A stretch of 64,000 nucleotides of DNA from Rhynchonema sp. JSB1_4. Taxonomy: Eukaryota; Nematoda; Chromadorea; Monhysterida; Xyalidae. Position numbers and translations under genes: made by a program. This document shows, one piece after another, positions 12,501-23,200 of this stretch; the stretch's first letter is position 1; each line of letters opens with the position of its first letter. Location of the stretch: positions 21,754 to 85,753 of the forward strand of contig JASAMV010004148.1 in the NCBI GenBank assembly GCA_030248065.1, in the 5' to 3' direction. The notes beneath the pieces were generated by a model, which did not search any database, was not told the DNA's origin, and was given only the letters and a program-made list of their open reading frames with translations.

Positions 12501-14691
12501 GAAGACGAGTGGACGTGTCCTGAAGGCAAGTTGTATGAACAACCTTGATGGCTTATGCAGTTTGTTGAGTATGTACATCGAATCTCATTCTTTTAGTCTG
12601 CACGGAAACCATCACCGTAACGGCACCAGCCACGGTCACATACAGCAACGCGATCGCTGTAAATGCCGTGAATTATTACCTGGTCAGCGCGACTAATGAC
12701 GCCAGCATCACATGCAGCACTGGGTTCACCGGCACCAATTTGTTGTACGACGTCACGCAAGCGACCTACTACGATGCAGCCCAGACGGCTGACTGCAGTG
12801 CTGCACAAACGTGGACCGAAGACGAGTGGACGTGTCCTGAAGGCAAGTTGTATGAACAACCTTGATGGCTTATGCAGTTTGTTGAGTATGTACATCGAAT
12901 CTCATTCTTTTAGTCTGCACGGAAACCATCACCGTAACGGCACCAGCCACGGTCACATACAGCAATGCGATCGCTGTAAATGCCGTGAATTATTACCTGG
13001 TCAGCGCGACTAATGACGCCAGCATCACATGCAGCACTGGGTTCACCGGCACCAATTTGTTGTACGACGTCACGCAAGCGACCTACTACGATGCAGCCCA
13101 GACGGCTGACTGCAGTGCTGCACAAACGTGGACCGAAGACGAGTGGACTTGTCCAGAAGGCAAAAAAAAAAAAAAAAAAAACCCCTGGTATGAAAAATAT
13201 TCGAACTGTGAAATGTGGGGTATATGAAATTTTTTATTTCTTAGCGACAAAAACGAATACAGAGGGCAAGCAAGATGACTGACTGGACGGGACGTTCTTT
13301 TCAAGACCAAGATTCTGACCGAAACCATTTGCGGTAATCCTATCATTGTGAAAACCTCAGATAACCACTATGGTTTCGGTCTGAATCTTCGTCTTGTTCA
13401 TCAGTCACATAAATTTGTTCGATTAGGCCTGAGCAACTTGTTTGAATGAGCGTGGAGAATCACATTGCCATTGGTTTGCTTGCGAGAGCAAACAATTTTT
13501 CCTTCTTGCAGTACATTTCACTTATTTTGCTCCGTCACTTTCGTCACCAACACCGTCATGATTTCGTTCAGCTTGTCCGGTACCGGCCGGCGATGGATTG
13601 GACAACACGACACGAACGTTCGAATCATTGTTGTGTCAGGATGGCTCGATCGCAATAGAGATATCCACGCAAATGACCATTTCCTGCGATTTCACCCTCT
13701 ACGCGCTCACATCAGCTAGTGCGTTTTTCGGCAACCACTTTTCTCTGGTAAAAATTTTGCACGCTGAAAACGTTTTCTTTCCTGGCAGATGACAACGACT
13801 ATGGGAACAACTTTGATCCGATCGAGAACGTTCAGTGCAATCTGGGAGGCGGCGGCAAATGGGCTCCAGCCAGTGCACTTGATGACATTTGCAGACCTGC
13901 AGGTAGGTATGCGCTCAAAATCAAGCTGCTTTTTGCTCTGCGGCGTGAGAATGCTGGTAAAAATGAAAGTTCCATTAGGTGAAATACGTATGTAGATCTG
14001 GCCCAAATATGCTTGTGCTGACAACAGGTTGTGATTCGGTGTGGTATCAAGCCGGTCTGGCTGGGTTCACCGAGTGCGTCGGTTGCTCGACGTGGACTAC
14101 GGACACGACCGGCGATTTCGTGGCCATTGGCACGTCGATCACCATGCAGTGCACCACACCGGCGCGCACGTTGACCTATGATGGAAACGCTGTTGGAACC
14201 ACGACTCAGGTGAGAATGACTCTCAAGAACGTTGGACCGGGCAACAACGAGCCCTGCTACTCGGCGTTGTGTGTCGACTGTTCCGGGCGTACAACGCACA
14301 GATGGGTGGAACATATCACAGTCGTGCACTGCATCTTTTAGACCAGCGACGGGAGAACTCTCCACGACGCCCTTCATGCTCCTCTTTTTGATAGTGTCGT
14401 TGATATCACAAAGTAAATGATGATGAGCCAAAACAATATTTGACTTGCCAGTCGGAGTCGGAGCCAAGCTGTTTGTCACACTGAAGCATCAAAGTATACA
14501 GTTACTCTAAATGTAAAAGTCAGCTCATGACGGTAGTTAGGTGATGATTTCAACCCCGGTTTTAACAATCGACCTGTTGCTTTTAGGTCCTTTATTGCGT
14601 GTTCGACACTGGCACACAGGCGTCGTGGATGACAACCGCTGATACTTCTGGTGACACCATTGATCCCAGTTTGTATACGTGTGTTCTATAA
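6532..14691 (+). CDS. Secreted multi-CCP (sushi) protein 1, with expanded internal array
   Basis: My model has signal exon 6532-6637, then 6989-7097 + 7686-7810 (one split CCP), 8234-8545, 8842-9078, 9734-9943, array exons 10856-11101, about 11338-11574 (damaged), 11646-11891, 11963-12208, 12280-12525, 12597-12842 and 12914-13159, then 13572-13718 + 13789-13902 (split CCP) and 14028-14209 + 14587-14691 (terminal domain, stop TAA). All junction phases agree (1-1 for whole-domain exons). Without the damaged copy it encodes 1,040 aa. The first exon encodes a hydrophobic leader (MHLVLWLWSFGLLLQNGEC). Each domain shows the CCP pattern: C near the start, I-x-C, C, W, C. There is no membrane segment or GPI-like tail, so secretion is inferred. 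CCP domains bind proteins or glycans in complement, selectin and adhesion proteins; the ligand here is unknown. Confidence 0.8.
9146..9562. mobile_element. TIR element in an intron of CCP gene 1
   Basis: Left end CCGGAGCTCTCCGGTTACA and right end TGTAACCGGAAAACTCCAG are imperfect inverted repeats of about 20 bp. Inside them 'AGAGCCCCATG' words are arranged as further inverted repeats (about 9235, 9495, 9525). No target duplication is evident and nothing is encoded. It sits between the CCP exons at 8842-9078 and 9734-9943. Confidence 0.55.
10178..10850. other. Homopolymer-rich low-quality sequence at left edge of array 1
   Basis: The text switches abruptly to long runs of C, T, G and A (18 Cs near 10231, many T8-T12 runs), unlike flanking DNA, and then becomes AT-rich noise before the first array exon at 10856. 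It looks like failed consensus or gap filling rather than biological sequence. The intron between the exons ending at 9943 and starting at 10856 therefore cannot be trusted. Confidence 0.65.
10856..13159 (+). repeat. Tandem array 1: 317-bp CCP exon + intron units
   Basis: Units starting at 11646, 11963, 12280, 12597 and 12914 are spaced exactly 317 bp: a 246-bp exon (82 codons, one CCP) plus a 71-bp intron. They are near-identical, introns included; synonymous differences such as AGCAATGCG/AGCAACGCG are visible. A sixth copy at 10856 has the same exon length but a diverged intron. A seventh (exon end 11574) has lost its first cysteine and carries a 3-nt insertion (near 11375) next to noise-like sequence at 11219-11337. 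Every copy uses a GC donor (GAAG or GAAA, then GCAAGT). The array ends at an A-run (13164-13181) with noise-like sequence. Confidence 0.92.
14587..14691 (+). CDS. Terminal exon of CCP protein 1
   Basis: After the TTTTAG acceptor this phase-0 exon completes the CCP begun at 14028-14209 (YC ... W ... TC) and stops two residues after the last cysteine. The 14028 half (residues GCDSVWYQAGLAGFTECVGC) resembles 27696-27896, the start of the final domain of the second gene. The two genes therefore share a dedicated C-terminal domain. Confidence 0.75.
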   Translation, partial: VLYCVFDTGTQASWMTTADTSGDTIDPSLYTCVL

Positions 14692-14877
14692 AGTATTCAT
14701 GTTGTTGATATTTTGATTCACCTTGGGATTAAGTTGTTTTATTCTCGTGCAGTAGTCCATCTGTATAAATGGTATGTTATTCGTGTCGCACGAACGAGTG
14801 AGAGTTCGAGTTCTCTAAAAAGTATGTGGTCGAAGAGCACGCTAAACAAACATCATGTTCCGATGCCAGCTGCAAGC

Positions 14878-15092
14878 CAACTAGGCTGTTTGACCGTTTA
14901 TGCTCGGAGCGTGCTGATCACCTCCGATGGATGAGGCTACCATGATGTGCCCCAGTGGATTCACGGGCACGAGTTTGATGTCACGCAAACGACCTACTAC
15001 GATGCATCCCAGACGGCTGACTGCAGTGCTACACAAACGTGCACCGAAGACGAGTTTACGTGCCCTAAAGGCGAGTTGCTTGATCAGTCTAG
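14878..15092 (+). pseudogene. Relic CCP exon
   Basis: Bases 14940-15075 clearly match the second half of the array exons (CCCAGTGGATTCACGGGCAC, then the TADCSA segment), but lack the first half and have the core Trp codon changed (acgtgC acc). Bases 14882-14930 match the intron after exon 19232-19501 (TTGACCGTTTATGCTCGGA). It is a deleted, decayed duplicate of the start of array 2, left between the two genes. Confidence 0.75.
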
Positions 15093-15450
15093 ACATGTAG
15101 CCTTTGCGTGAAACATTACCTTCGTGAATTTATAGATTATGTTTTTGTTTGACTTATACACAAATCCGGCCGAAAATTTCTCACGAAACCTGAAGGGCTG
15201 CCCACCGAGCAGTGTCGAACCGGACGATCGGATCGAATCTGTCTTGGATTCGAGATTTGCCAATGGCATTGATCGTGACCAACGTAAAAGTTGGTCACAA
15301 TTTTCCGCTGGTCAAAATTTTTGACACTGCACAGTAAAATGCCGATTCGGAATATCACTTATTTTAAAAGAATCGCATTATCAAGTCAGCTATGATCCAG
15401 TCTCGGTCAGCTCCCGAAGTTTGAGTTTGAGTGTTGGCAAAATATTTGTG

Positions 15451-15645
15451 TAAAGGCAGACTACGTCAACACGAGCCCGATTTCGCAGCTGGCAGAATAT
15501 AGTGAAACATTCTGACGTGGCTGCTGATTTCTTAAATGTTACACGTTGAAGAATACAAAATGGAGCATGATGATTTTCTTTTTCTATTCATTTTGAATGC
15601 GCACCACCTTCGAAATCGGGCTCGTGTTGGTGTGGTTTGCCTTTA
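15451..15645. mobile_element. Tc1/mariner-like MITE, TA target
   Basis: A 191-bp element (15453-15643) with about 30-bp inverted termini (AAGGCAGACTACGTCAACAC... and ...GTGTTGGTGTGGTTTGCCTT), flanked by TA on both sides. No coding capacity. A second copy is at 36082-36276 and a solo end at 3785-3828. Confidence 0.75.
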
Positions 15646-17148
15646 TCTGGTTTATCATGCGCGTGCTACATGCAGCTCATGAAAGTAACCAGGTGATGAC
15701 TTTTGCCATTATTAACTCACTGCATGCTGACCCCATTATTGCGTATTGGACATGCGTCGTGCATGAATATGTGATCGTCCAAGCCACACAAAACCTTATG
15801 GACACGGCAGGCTTTAAACTTGCGTCTTCCAGATCCGGCTGTTCTAACGAGCTGAATTACGGGTCCGTCTGACAGGCGGGCTTGAAGGATCTCACATACC
15901 TATGCAGCACAAAATGACTGCTATCAGACGGACCACTATCACAAATAACGAATAATGGCTGTGCTTCGTGTTCGGGTGACATCATGATCCCAATCTGTAC
16001 ACACGCGTGCTGCATTATTTCAGTTCCTTGATGACGTTTTGGTTTCACTTTGGCAATTTGTTTAGTTTTATCCTACAAATGAATTTTAATATGACAACTC
16101 GTATCGGATAAGCGAGAAACACTGAACAATGAACTCTGTTCTTGAAAGCATCACGCGACCAAAACAACAGGTGATTAACACACGTGCTGAAATATCTCAC
16201 CTTAATAATCAGGCCAGAGATAATGCTAACTGTGCATAATGTGAAAAGACCGTTGCTGAAAACATGACTGGAGACTCGCAGTCCTTTTTGAAGAATTGAA
16301 AAAACTAATGTTACAGCATTTTGTGTTGCTCAGTCCATAATGAATTAGTCCATAAATTCGGTCATGCATTTTCTCTCACAGTGAGACATATGTTATTATG
16401 TGTAGCAGAAAAGTCAAGAGCCGCGACGCAATTCCAAAGTTTTTTGTTATCGACGAAATCTAGCTCGAAAAATATATGAATGTGAACTCCGACTAGAAAC
16501 GGGTTGATGCAAAATTTTGCTCTCTGGTGTTCCCAGGTCTGCTCTGGTCTGTCATGTGTGACAAATGGCAGAATTTCAGACGAGCGAAACAATGGCTATG
16601 GGTTACTGTATACTGGACTAGTATCTGGACCTGATGACAGAACCAAATCTAGTTATTCGACTAAAGTACATTATATTATATTTCAGCATGATTATTTGTT
16701 GAACACAAAAGAATCAAAGTTTGGTTAGATCGAAACTGTTTGACAGATTTTCGCTCACTTGATCCCAGATCCTTTTGATTATCCCAGATCCGTTCTCCAC
16801 TCAACTCGAGATAAACACTCTAAAATTCCGTTCAACTTCAGTATGATTCCTCAGCTTGAATTAATTCCTGGCCAAAACGCTTTTTTTGGAAAACCATGTA
16901 TAAGGATGTTATCAAAGTCCGGACCAAAAATGGAAAAGCAATTTGCGTCTTCTTCTATCTAAGGAAAGAGTATTATAAACCTTGCATGTACAATAGCTTC
17001 AGCACAGAACACCGCTGTTGCAGTGCCCAGTTTGCAGTTTACTTTTTATGAAATTCAAGTGCGCACCTTGCACCACCACACTTTTGGATGCTTCAGAGGG
17101 TAATTATCGATCTGAAATATAATAAACGACAGAATAGAGCGAGTCAAA
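15646..17148. other. Intergenic, between the two CCP genes
   Basis: I see no gene-like exon here. The last 50 bases before the start of CCP gene 2 include ATATAATAAACGACAG, where ACAG could be a splice acceptor 17 nt before the ATG. Confidence 0.4.
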
Positions 17149-17293
17149 ATGCGATCGGTGACATGGTTCCTGGTCGGGATTATGTTGCCCTTCTGCACGT
17201 CCAGAGCGACTGAGAGTCCGATTGTGGCACCAGACTATAACGCGAGAATTCATCTGATGCAAAGTGGTAATAAGGAGAATCAGTTGAATCCAG
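17149..17293 (+). CDS. Signal-peptide exon of CCP protein 2
   Basis: The ATG is followed by a typical leader (basic n-region, WFLVGIMLPF core, small residues near 20), then a polar linker ending in a phase-1 GTATGT donor. It is in frame with the first CCP exon at 17715. Confidence 0.8.
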
Positions 17294-20200
17294 GTATGTA
17301 CATCCAACATGTCACAGTTGCGTACGTAAAGTTTCATGAGATTGAGATAAATGGATAAAAAAATCACTTGTCGGGCCCACGACAAAATTCTACTCCTAGG
17401 CTGGAAAGTCCATGCCGTGTGCGTTTGAGTGGGCCTATTCTAATGTAGTCTACGCAAGTGCACATACTTCGTGCTGACGCTGTAGAGTGTCTGTTGTTGT
17501 CAACGAATATTAGCTAGCGCTGCCCTAGCGAGTAATGACCCGGAAAAGGCGAAAGCCGGATCCCCCCCCACCCAGGCCGCCGGCCCCCCCCCCGCAGCAA
17601 CCACTGCTTTGCCGAACCCCCGAGCTGCTTTAGCACGAAATTGTACACATATAAATCTGCGTAGAAGCGTAGACTACGATACAATAGGCTGATTGACATC
17701 AACATCTGCTCCAGAGTGCACAGTACCGCCGCCGCTGGGCGAGGGTGTTGACGACACAAACATCGTCTACTCGGACGTGGTTGGCCAAGGTACCAAATTC
17801 GTCAGAGACAACTGCACGGCGACACTCAGTTGTACGGAGGGTTTGATCTTCGAGCCGTTTGCTGGAAGTTCGTCCGAGACGTTCACAGTTATCTGTTCCA
17901 TCAAATCGGACGGAAGTTACGCGTGGGTGTTTGATCGTGACAATCCAGACTTGACGCAGCCGGTGTTGAACTGTGTGTCGCGTAAGTGCAGCCACTCCAC
18001 ATTTACTAATTCTGAAGATTTCGTCTCCTGTGCCTCTTTCCCTTCCGTACAGCTTGCAACGAGTATGCCCAAATCTACAACACGCCAGCGACGGCCGGCA
18101 GCTCCGTGTGGCACACCGAAGCCGACAGCGCGTACATGTTCGACAACGCACCGATCAACGCCGTGGTCATTGACGGCGTGAACAAATATCCGCCCGGCAC
18201 CTACATTACGGTGCAATGTCATTCAAACGCCAACGGTGATCCGGCCAAAGCACTGTACAACAGCGACGGTGTGTATTTGTACACAGACGCCAGCAACACG
18301 GAACGCACGGTGACCTGTCAGGCAGATGGCACGTGGGACTGGGGCTATGGGGCGGCATGCACAAACGGCAAGATGACAACAGCTTAGTCTACTTATACGT
18401 ACATTTACATACCTGACATGACACCGTTTCATTTAAGTCTGTCCCGACTACGGACACTTGGCGAACTACGTTGAATGGGCAGTGGTTGGAGCCGGCTACA
18501 TAGAGACACAACCATTGGGAGGGACGGGTGCCGTAGCGAGCGTGCACTTGCCGGGCTCATCATTGACGATCGAGTGCCCAAATGGCGTGACAACCAAGCC
18601 TTACCAATTGCTGCACAACGGAGTCGACTACTTGATTGGGCAACAGACGGTGGTCTGTCAGGAACAAGGCGTCTATGATTGGGGAGACAAGGCCGGATGT
18701 CAAAACGGTGATTAAAAACATTTTTGATTCAGCATATTTGTCGCATCGTAACATCAGTTATTTGGTTTGTAGTGTGCAAGAAATCGGATCTCACGAGTAC
18801 GTACCAAACGGACGGTACAAACGATGTCGACCAAGACTGGAACGATGGAGAACCCGAACTGAGTGCTGTCTTCGTCGACTACATCAAGGCTATGGAAGTC
18901 GTTGATGTGTTCTGCCTGTCATTTGCAACTTCGCCTCGGAGTCGGTTGGCATACACACTTATGTACTTAATGGGCACAAAGTATTTACTATTTTTAAAAA
19001 GAGCAACACTTTTGTGCTGTAAATATCGTCATATGCTTTCAGACTGAAAATTGGCACAAATTACTTCAAGGAAGAGCAAGGCACGAGGTGTGAAACTGAC
19101 AGTTCCTGGCAATACGATGGGCACGGATGTTACACTGGTATGCCGAGAATCTCATTGCGGAACAATAAGTTATTTTAATCAACATTCGGGATTGGACGCG
19201 AGATATGATAAATCGACAAATCAAATTACAGCCTGCCCGACGTTCAGTGCTGCCGACCTCACCACAGCCTACAGCGAAGGTGCAGTTGGCGATTATCATT
19301 CTCCCTCAACCACGGCAGATGTTTCATGTCCGTCTTCGCATTTGTTGTTCAATGACGACATTCTGTACACGGACAACGACCAAGATAATGACGGTGATGC
19401 TGATGTTGAGCTGACGTGTGGCACAGATGGCGTGTGGGAGTGGACCGACCCGGTTACCGGTCTGACGGAAGACTGGGGAGAATCGGTCAGCTGCGAACCC
19501 GGTACGCTCCTTGACCGTTTATGCTCGGATAACGAACATACTGATCACCTCTGTTCATGTGACAGATGTTTGACTCTTCTTTTGCAACCACTCTCCTTTC
19601 AGTATGTACGGAAACAATCGCAGAAACCGTACCAGCCGCAGTCACCTACAGGAATGCGATTATTGTAAACGGCGCCAAATATTACTTGGTCAGTGCGACG
19701 GACGAGGCCACCATCACGTGTTCCACTGGGTTCACCGGCAGCCATTTACTATTCGATGTCTCAAAGACGACGTACTACAATGCTCCTCAGACCGCTGACT
19801 GCAGTGCTGCACAAATGTGGACTGAAGACGAATTTACGTGCCCTGAAGGTCAGTTGCATGCTCAGTCTAAAAGTATTACATACACGTAAGGAAACGTGAT
19901 CGCGAAACAAAAGAACATATTTCAGTGTGCAAGCAAACAATCACCGTAACGGCACCAGCACAAGTCACGTACAGCAATGCCATTGTTGTGGAGGGCGTGA
20001 AGTATCACCTGGCCAGTGCGATGAACGAGGCCACCATCACGTGTTCCACAGGGTTCACCGGCAGCCATTTACTATTCGATGTCTCAAAGACGACGTACCA
20101 CAATGCTCCTCAGACCGCTGACTGCAGTGCTGCACAAACGTGGACTGAAGACGAGTTTACGTGCCCTGAAGGTCAGTTGCATGCTCAGTCTAAAAGTATT

Positions 20201-23200
20201 ACATACACGTAAGGAAACGTGATCGCGAAACAAAAGAACATATTTCAGTGTGCAAGCAAACAATCACCGTAACGGCACCAGCACAAGTCACGTACAGCAA
20301 TGCCATTGTTGTGGAGGGCGTGAAGTATCACCTGGCCAGTGCGATGAACGAGGCCACCATCACGTGTTCCACAGGGTTCACCGGCAGCCATTTACTATTC
20401 GATGTCTCAAAGACGACGTACCACAATGCTCCTCAGACCGCTGACTGCAGTGCTGCACAAACGTGGACTGAAGACGAGTTTACGTGCCCTGAAGGTCAGT
20501 TGCATGCTCAGTCTAAAAGTATTACATACACGTAAGGAAACGTGATCGCGAAACAAAAGAACATATTTCAGTGTGCAAGCAAACAATCACCGTAACGGCA
20601 CCAGCACAAGTCACGTACAGCAATGCCATTGTTGTGGAGGGCGTGAAGTATCACCTGGCCAGTGCGATGAACGAGGCCACCATCACGTGTTCCACAGGGT
20701 TCACCGGCAGCCATTTACTATTCGATGTCTCAAAGACGACGTACTACAATGCTCCTCAGACCGCTGACTGCAGTGCTGCACAAACGTGGACTGAAGACAA
20801 GTTTACGTGCCCTGAAGGTCAGTTGCATGCTCAGTCTAAAAGTATTACATACACGTAAGGAAACGTGATCGCGAAACAAAGGAACATATTTCAGTGTGCA
20901 AGCAAACAATCACCGTAACGGCACCAGCCCAAGTCACGTACAGCAATGCCATTGTTGTGGAGGGCGTGAAGTATCACCTGGCCAGTGCGATGAACGAGGC
21001 CACCATCACGTGTTCCACAGGGTTCACCGGCAGCCATTTACTATTCGATGTCTCAAAGACGACGTACTACAATGCTCTTCAGACCGCTGACTGCAGTGCT
21101 GCACAAACGTGGACTGAAGACGAGTTTACGTGCCCTGAAGGTCAGTTGCATGCTCAGTCTAAAAGTATTACATACACGTAAGGAAACGTGATCGCGAAAC
21201 AAAGGAACATATTTCAGTGTGCAAGCAAACAATCACCGTAACGGCACCAGCCCAAGTCACGTACAGCAATGCCATTGTTGTGGAGGGCGTGAAGTATCAC
21301 CTGGCCAGTGCGATGAACGAGGCCACCATCACGTGTTCCACAGGGTTCACCGGCAGCCATTTACTATTCGATGTCTCAAAGACGACGTACTACAATGCTC
21401 CTCAGACCGCTGACTGCAGTGCTGCACAAACGTGGACTGAAGACGAGTTTACGTGCCCTGAAGGTCAGTTGCACGCTCAGTCTAAAAGTATTACATACAC
21501 GTAAGGAAACGTGATCGCGAAACAAAAGAACATATTTCAGTGTGCAAGCAAACAATCACCGTAACGGCACCAGCACAAGTCACGTACAGCAATGCCATTG
21601 TTGTGGAGGGCGTGAAGTATCACCTGGCCAGTGCGATGAACGAGGCCACCATCACGTGTTCCACAGGGTTCACCGGCAGCCATTTACTATTCGATGTCTC
21701 AAAGACGACGTACCACAATGCTCCTCAGACCGCTGACTGCAGTGCTGCACAAACGTGGACTGAAGACGAGTTTACGTGCCCTGAAGGTCAGTTGCATGCT
21801 CAGTCTAAAAGTATTACATACACGTAAGGAAACGTGATCGCGAAACAAAAGAACATATTTCAGTGTGCAAGCAAACAATCACCGTAACGGCACCAGCACA
21901 AGTCACGTACAGCAATGCCATTGTTGTGGAGGGCGTGAAGTATCACCTGGCCAGTGCGATGAACGAGGCCACCATCACGTGTTCCACAGGGTTCACCGGC
22001 AGCCATTTACTATTCGATGTCTCAAAGACGACGTACCACAATGCTCCTCAGACCGCTGACTGCAGTGCTGCACAAACGTGGACCGAAGACGAGTTTACGT
22101 GCCCTGAAGGTCAGTTGCATGCTCAGTCTAAAAGTATTACATACACGTAAGGAAACGTGATCGCGAAACAAAAGAACATATTTCAGTGTGCCAACACACA
22201 ATCACCGTAACGGCACCAGCACAAGTCACGTACAGCAATGCCATTGTTGTGGAGGGCGTGAAGTATCACCTGGCCAGTGCGATGAACGAGGCCACCATCA
22301 CGTGTTCCACAGGGTTCACCGGCAGCCATTTACTATTCGATGTCTCAAAGACGACGTACTACAATGCTCCTCAGACCGCTGACTGCAGCGCTGCACAAAC
22401 GTGGACTGAAGACGAGTTTACGTGCCCTGAAGGTCAGTTGCATGCTCAGTCTAAAAGTATTACATACACGTAAGGAAACGTGATCGCGAAACAAAAGAAC
22501 ATATTTCAGTGTGCAAACAAACAATCACCGTAACGGCACCAGCACAAGTCACGTACAGCAATGCCATTGTTGTGGAGGGCGTGAAGTATCACCTGGCCAG
22601 TGCGATGAACGAGGCCACCATCACGTGTTCCACAGGGTTCACCGGCAGCCATTTACTATTCGATGTCTCAAAGACGACGTACTACAATGCTCCTCAGACC
22701 GCTGACTGCAGTGCTGCACAAACGTGGACTGAAGACGAGTTTACGTGCCCTGAAGGTCAGTTGCATGCTCAGTCTAAAAGTATTACATACACGTAAGGAA
22801 ACGTGATCGCGAAACAAAAGAACATATTTCAGTGTGCAAACAAACAATCACCGTAACGGCACCAGCACAAGTCACGTACAGCAATGCCATTGTTGTGGAG
22901 GGCGTGAAGTATCACCTGGCCAGTGCGATGAACGAGGCCACCATCACGTGTTCCACAGGGTTCACCGGCAGCCATTTACTATTCGATGTCTCAAAGACGA
23001 CGTACCACAATGCTCCTCAGACCGCTGACTGCAGTGCTGCACAAACGTGGACTGAAGACGAGTTTACGTGCCCTGAAGGTCAGTTGCATGCTCAGTCTAA
23101 AAGTATTACATACACGTAAGGAAACGTGATCGCGAAACAAAAGAACATATTTCAGTGTGCAAGCAAACAATCACCGTAACGGCACCAGCACAAGTCACGT

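Noticed and set aside
11642..12895. Repeated 100-aa antisense frames over array 1
   Set aside because: They recur only because the sense exon repeats. They cross exon-intron boundaries and lack domain features.
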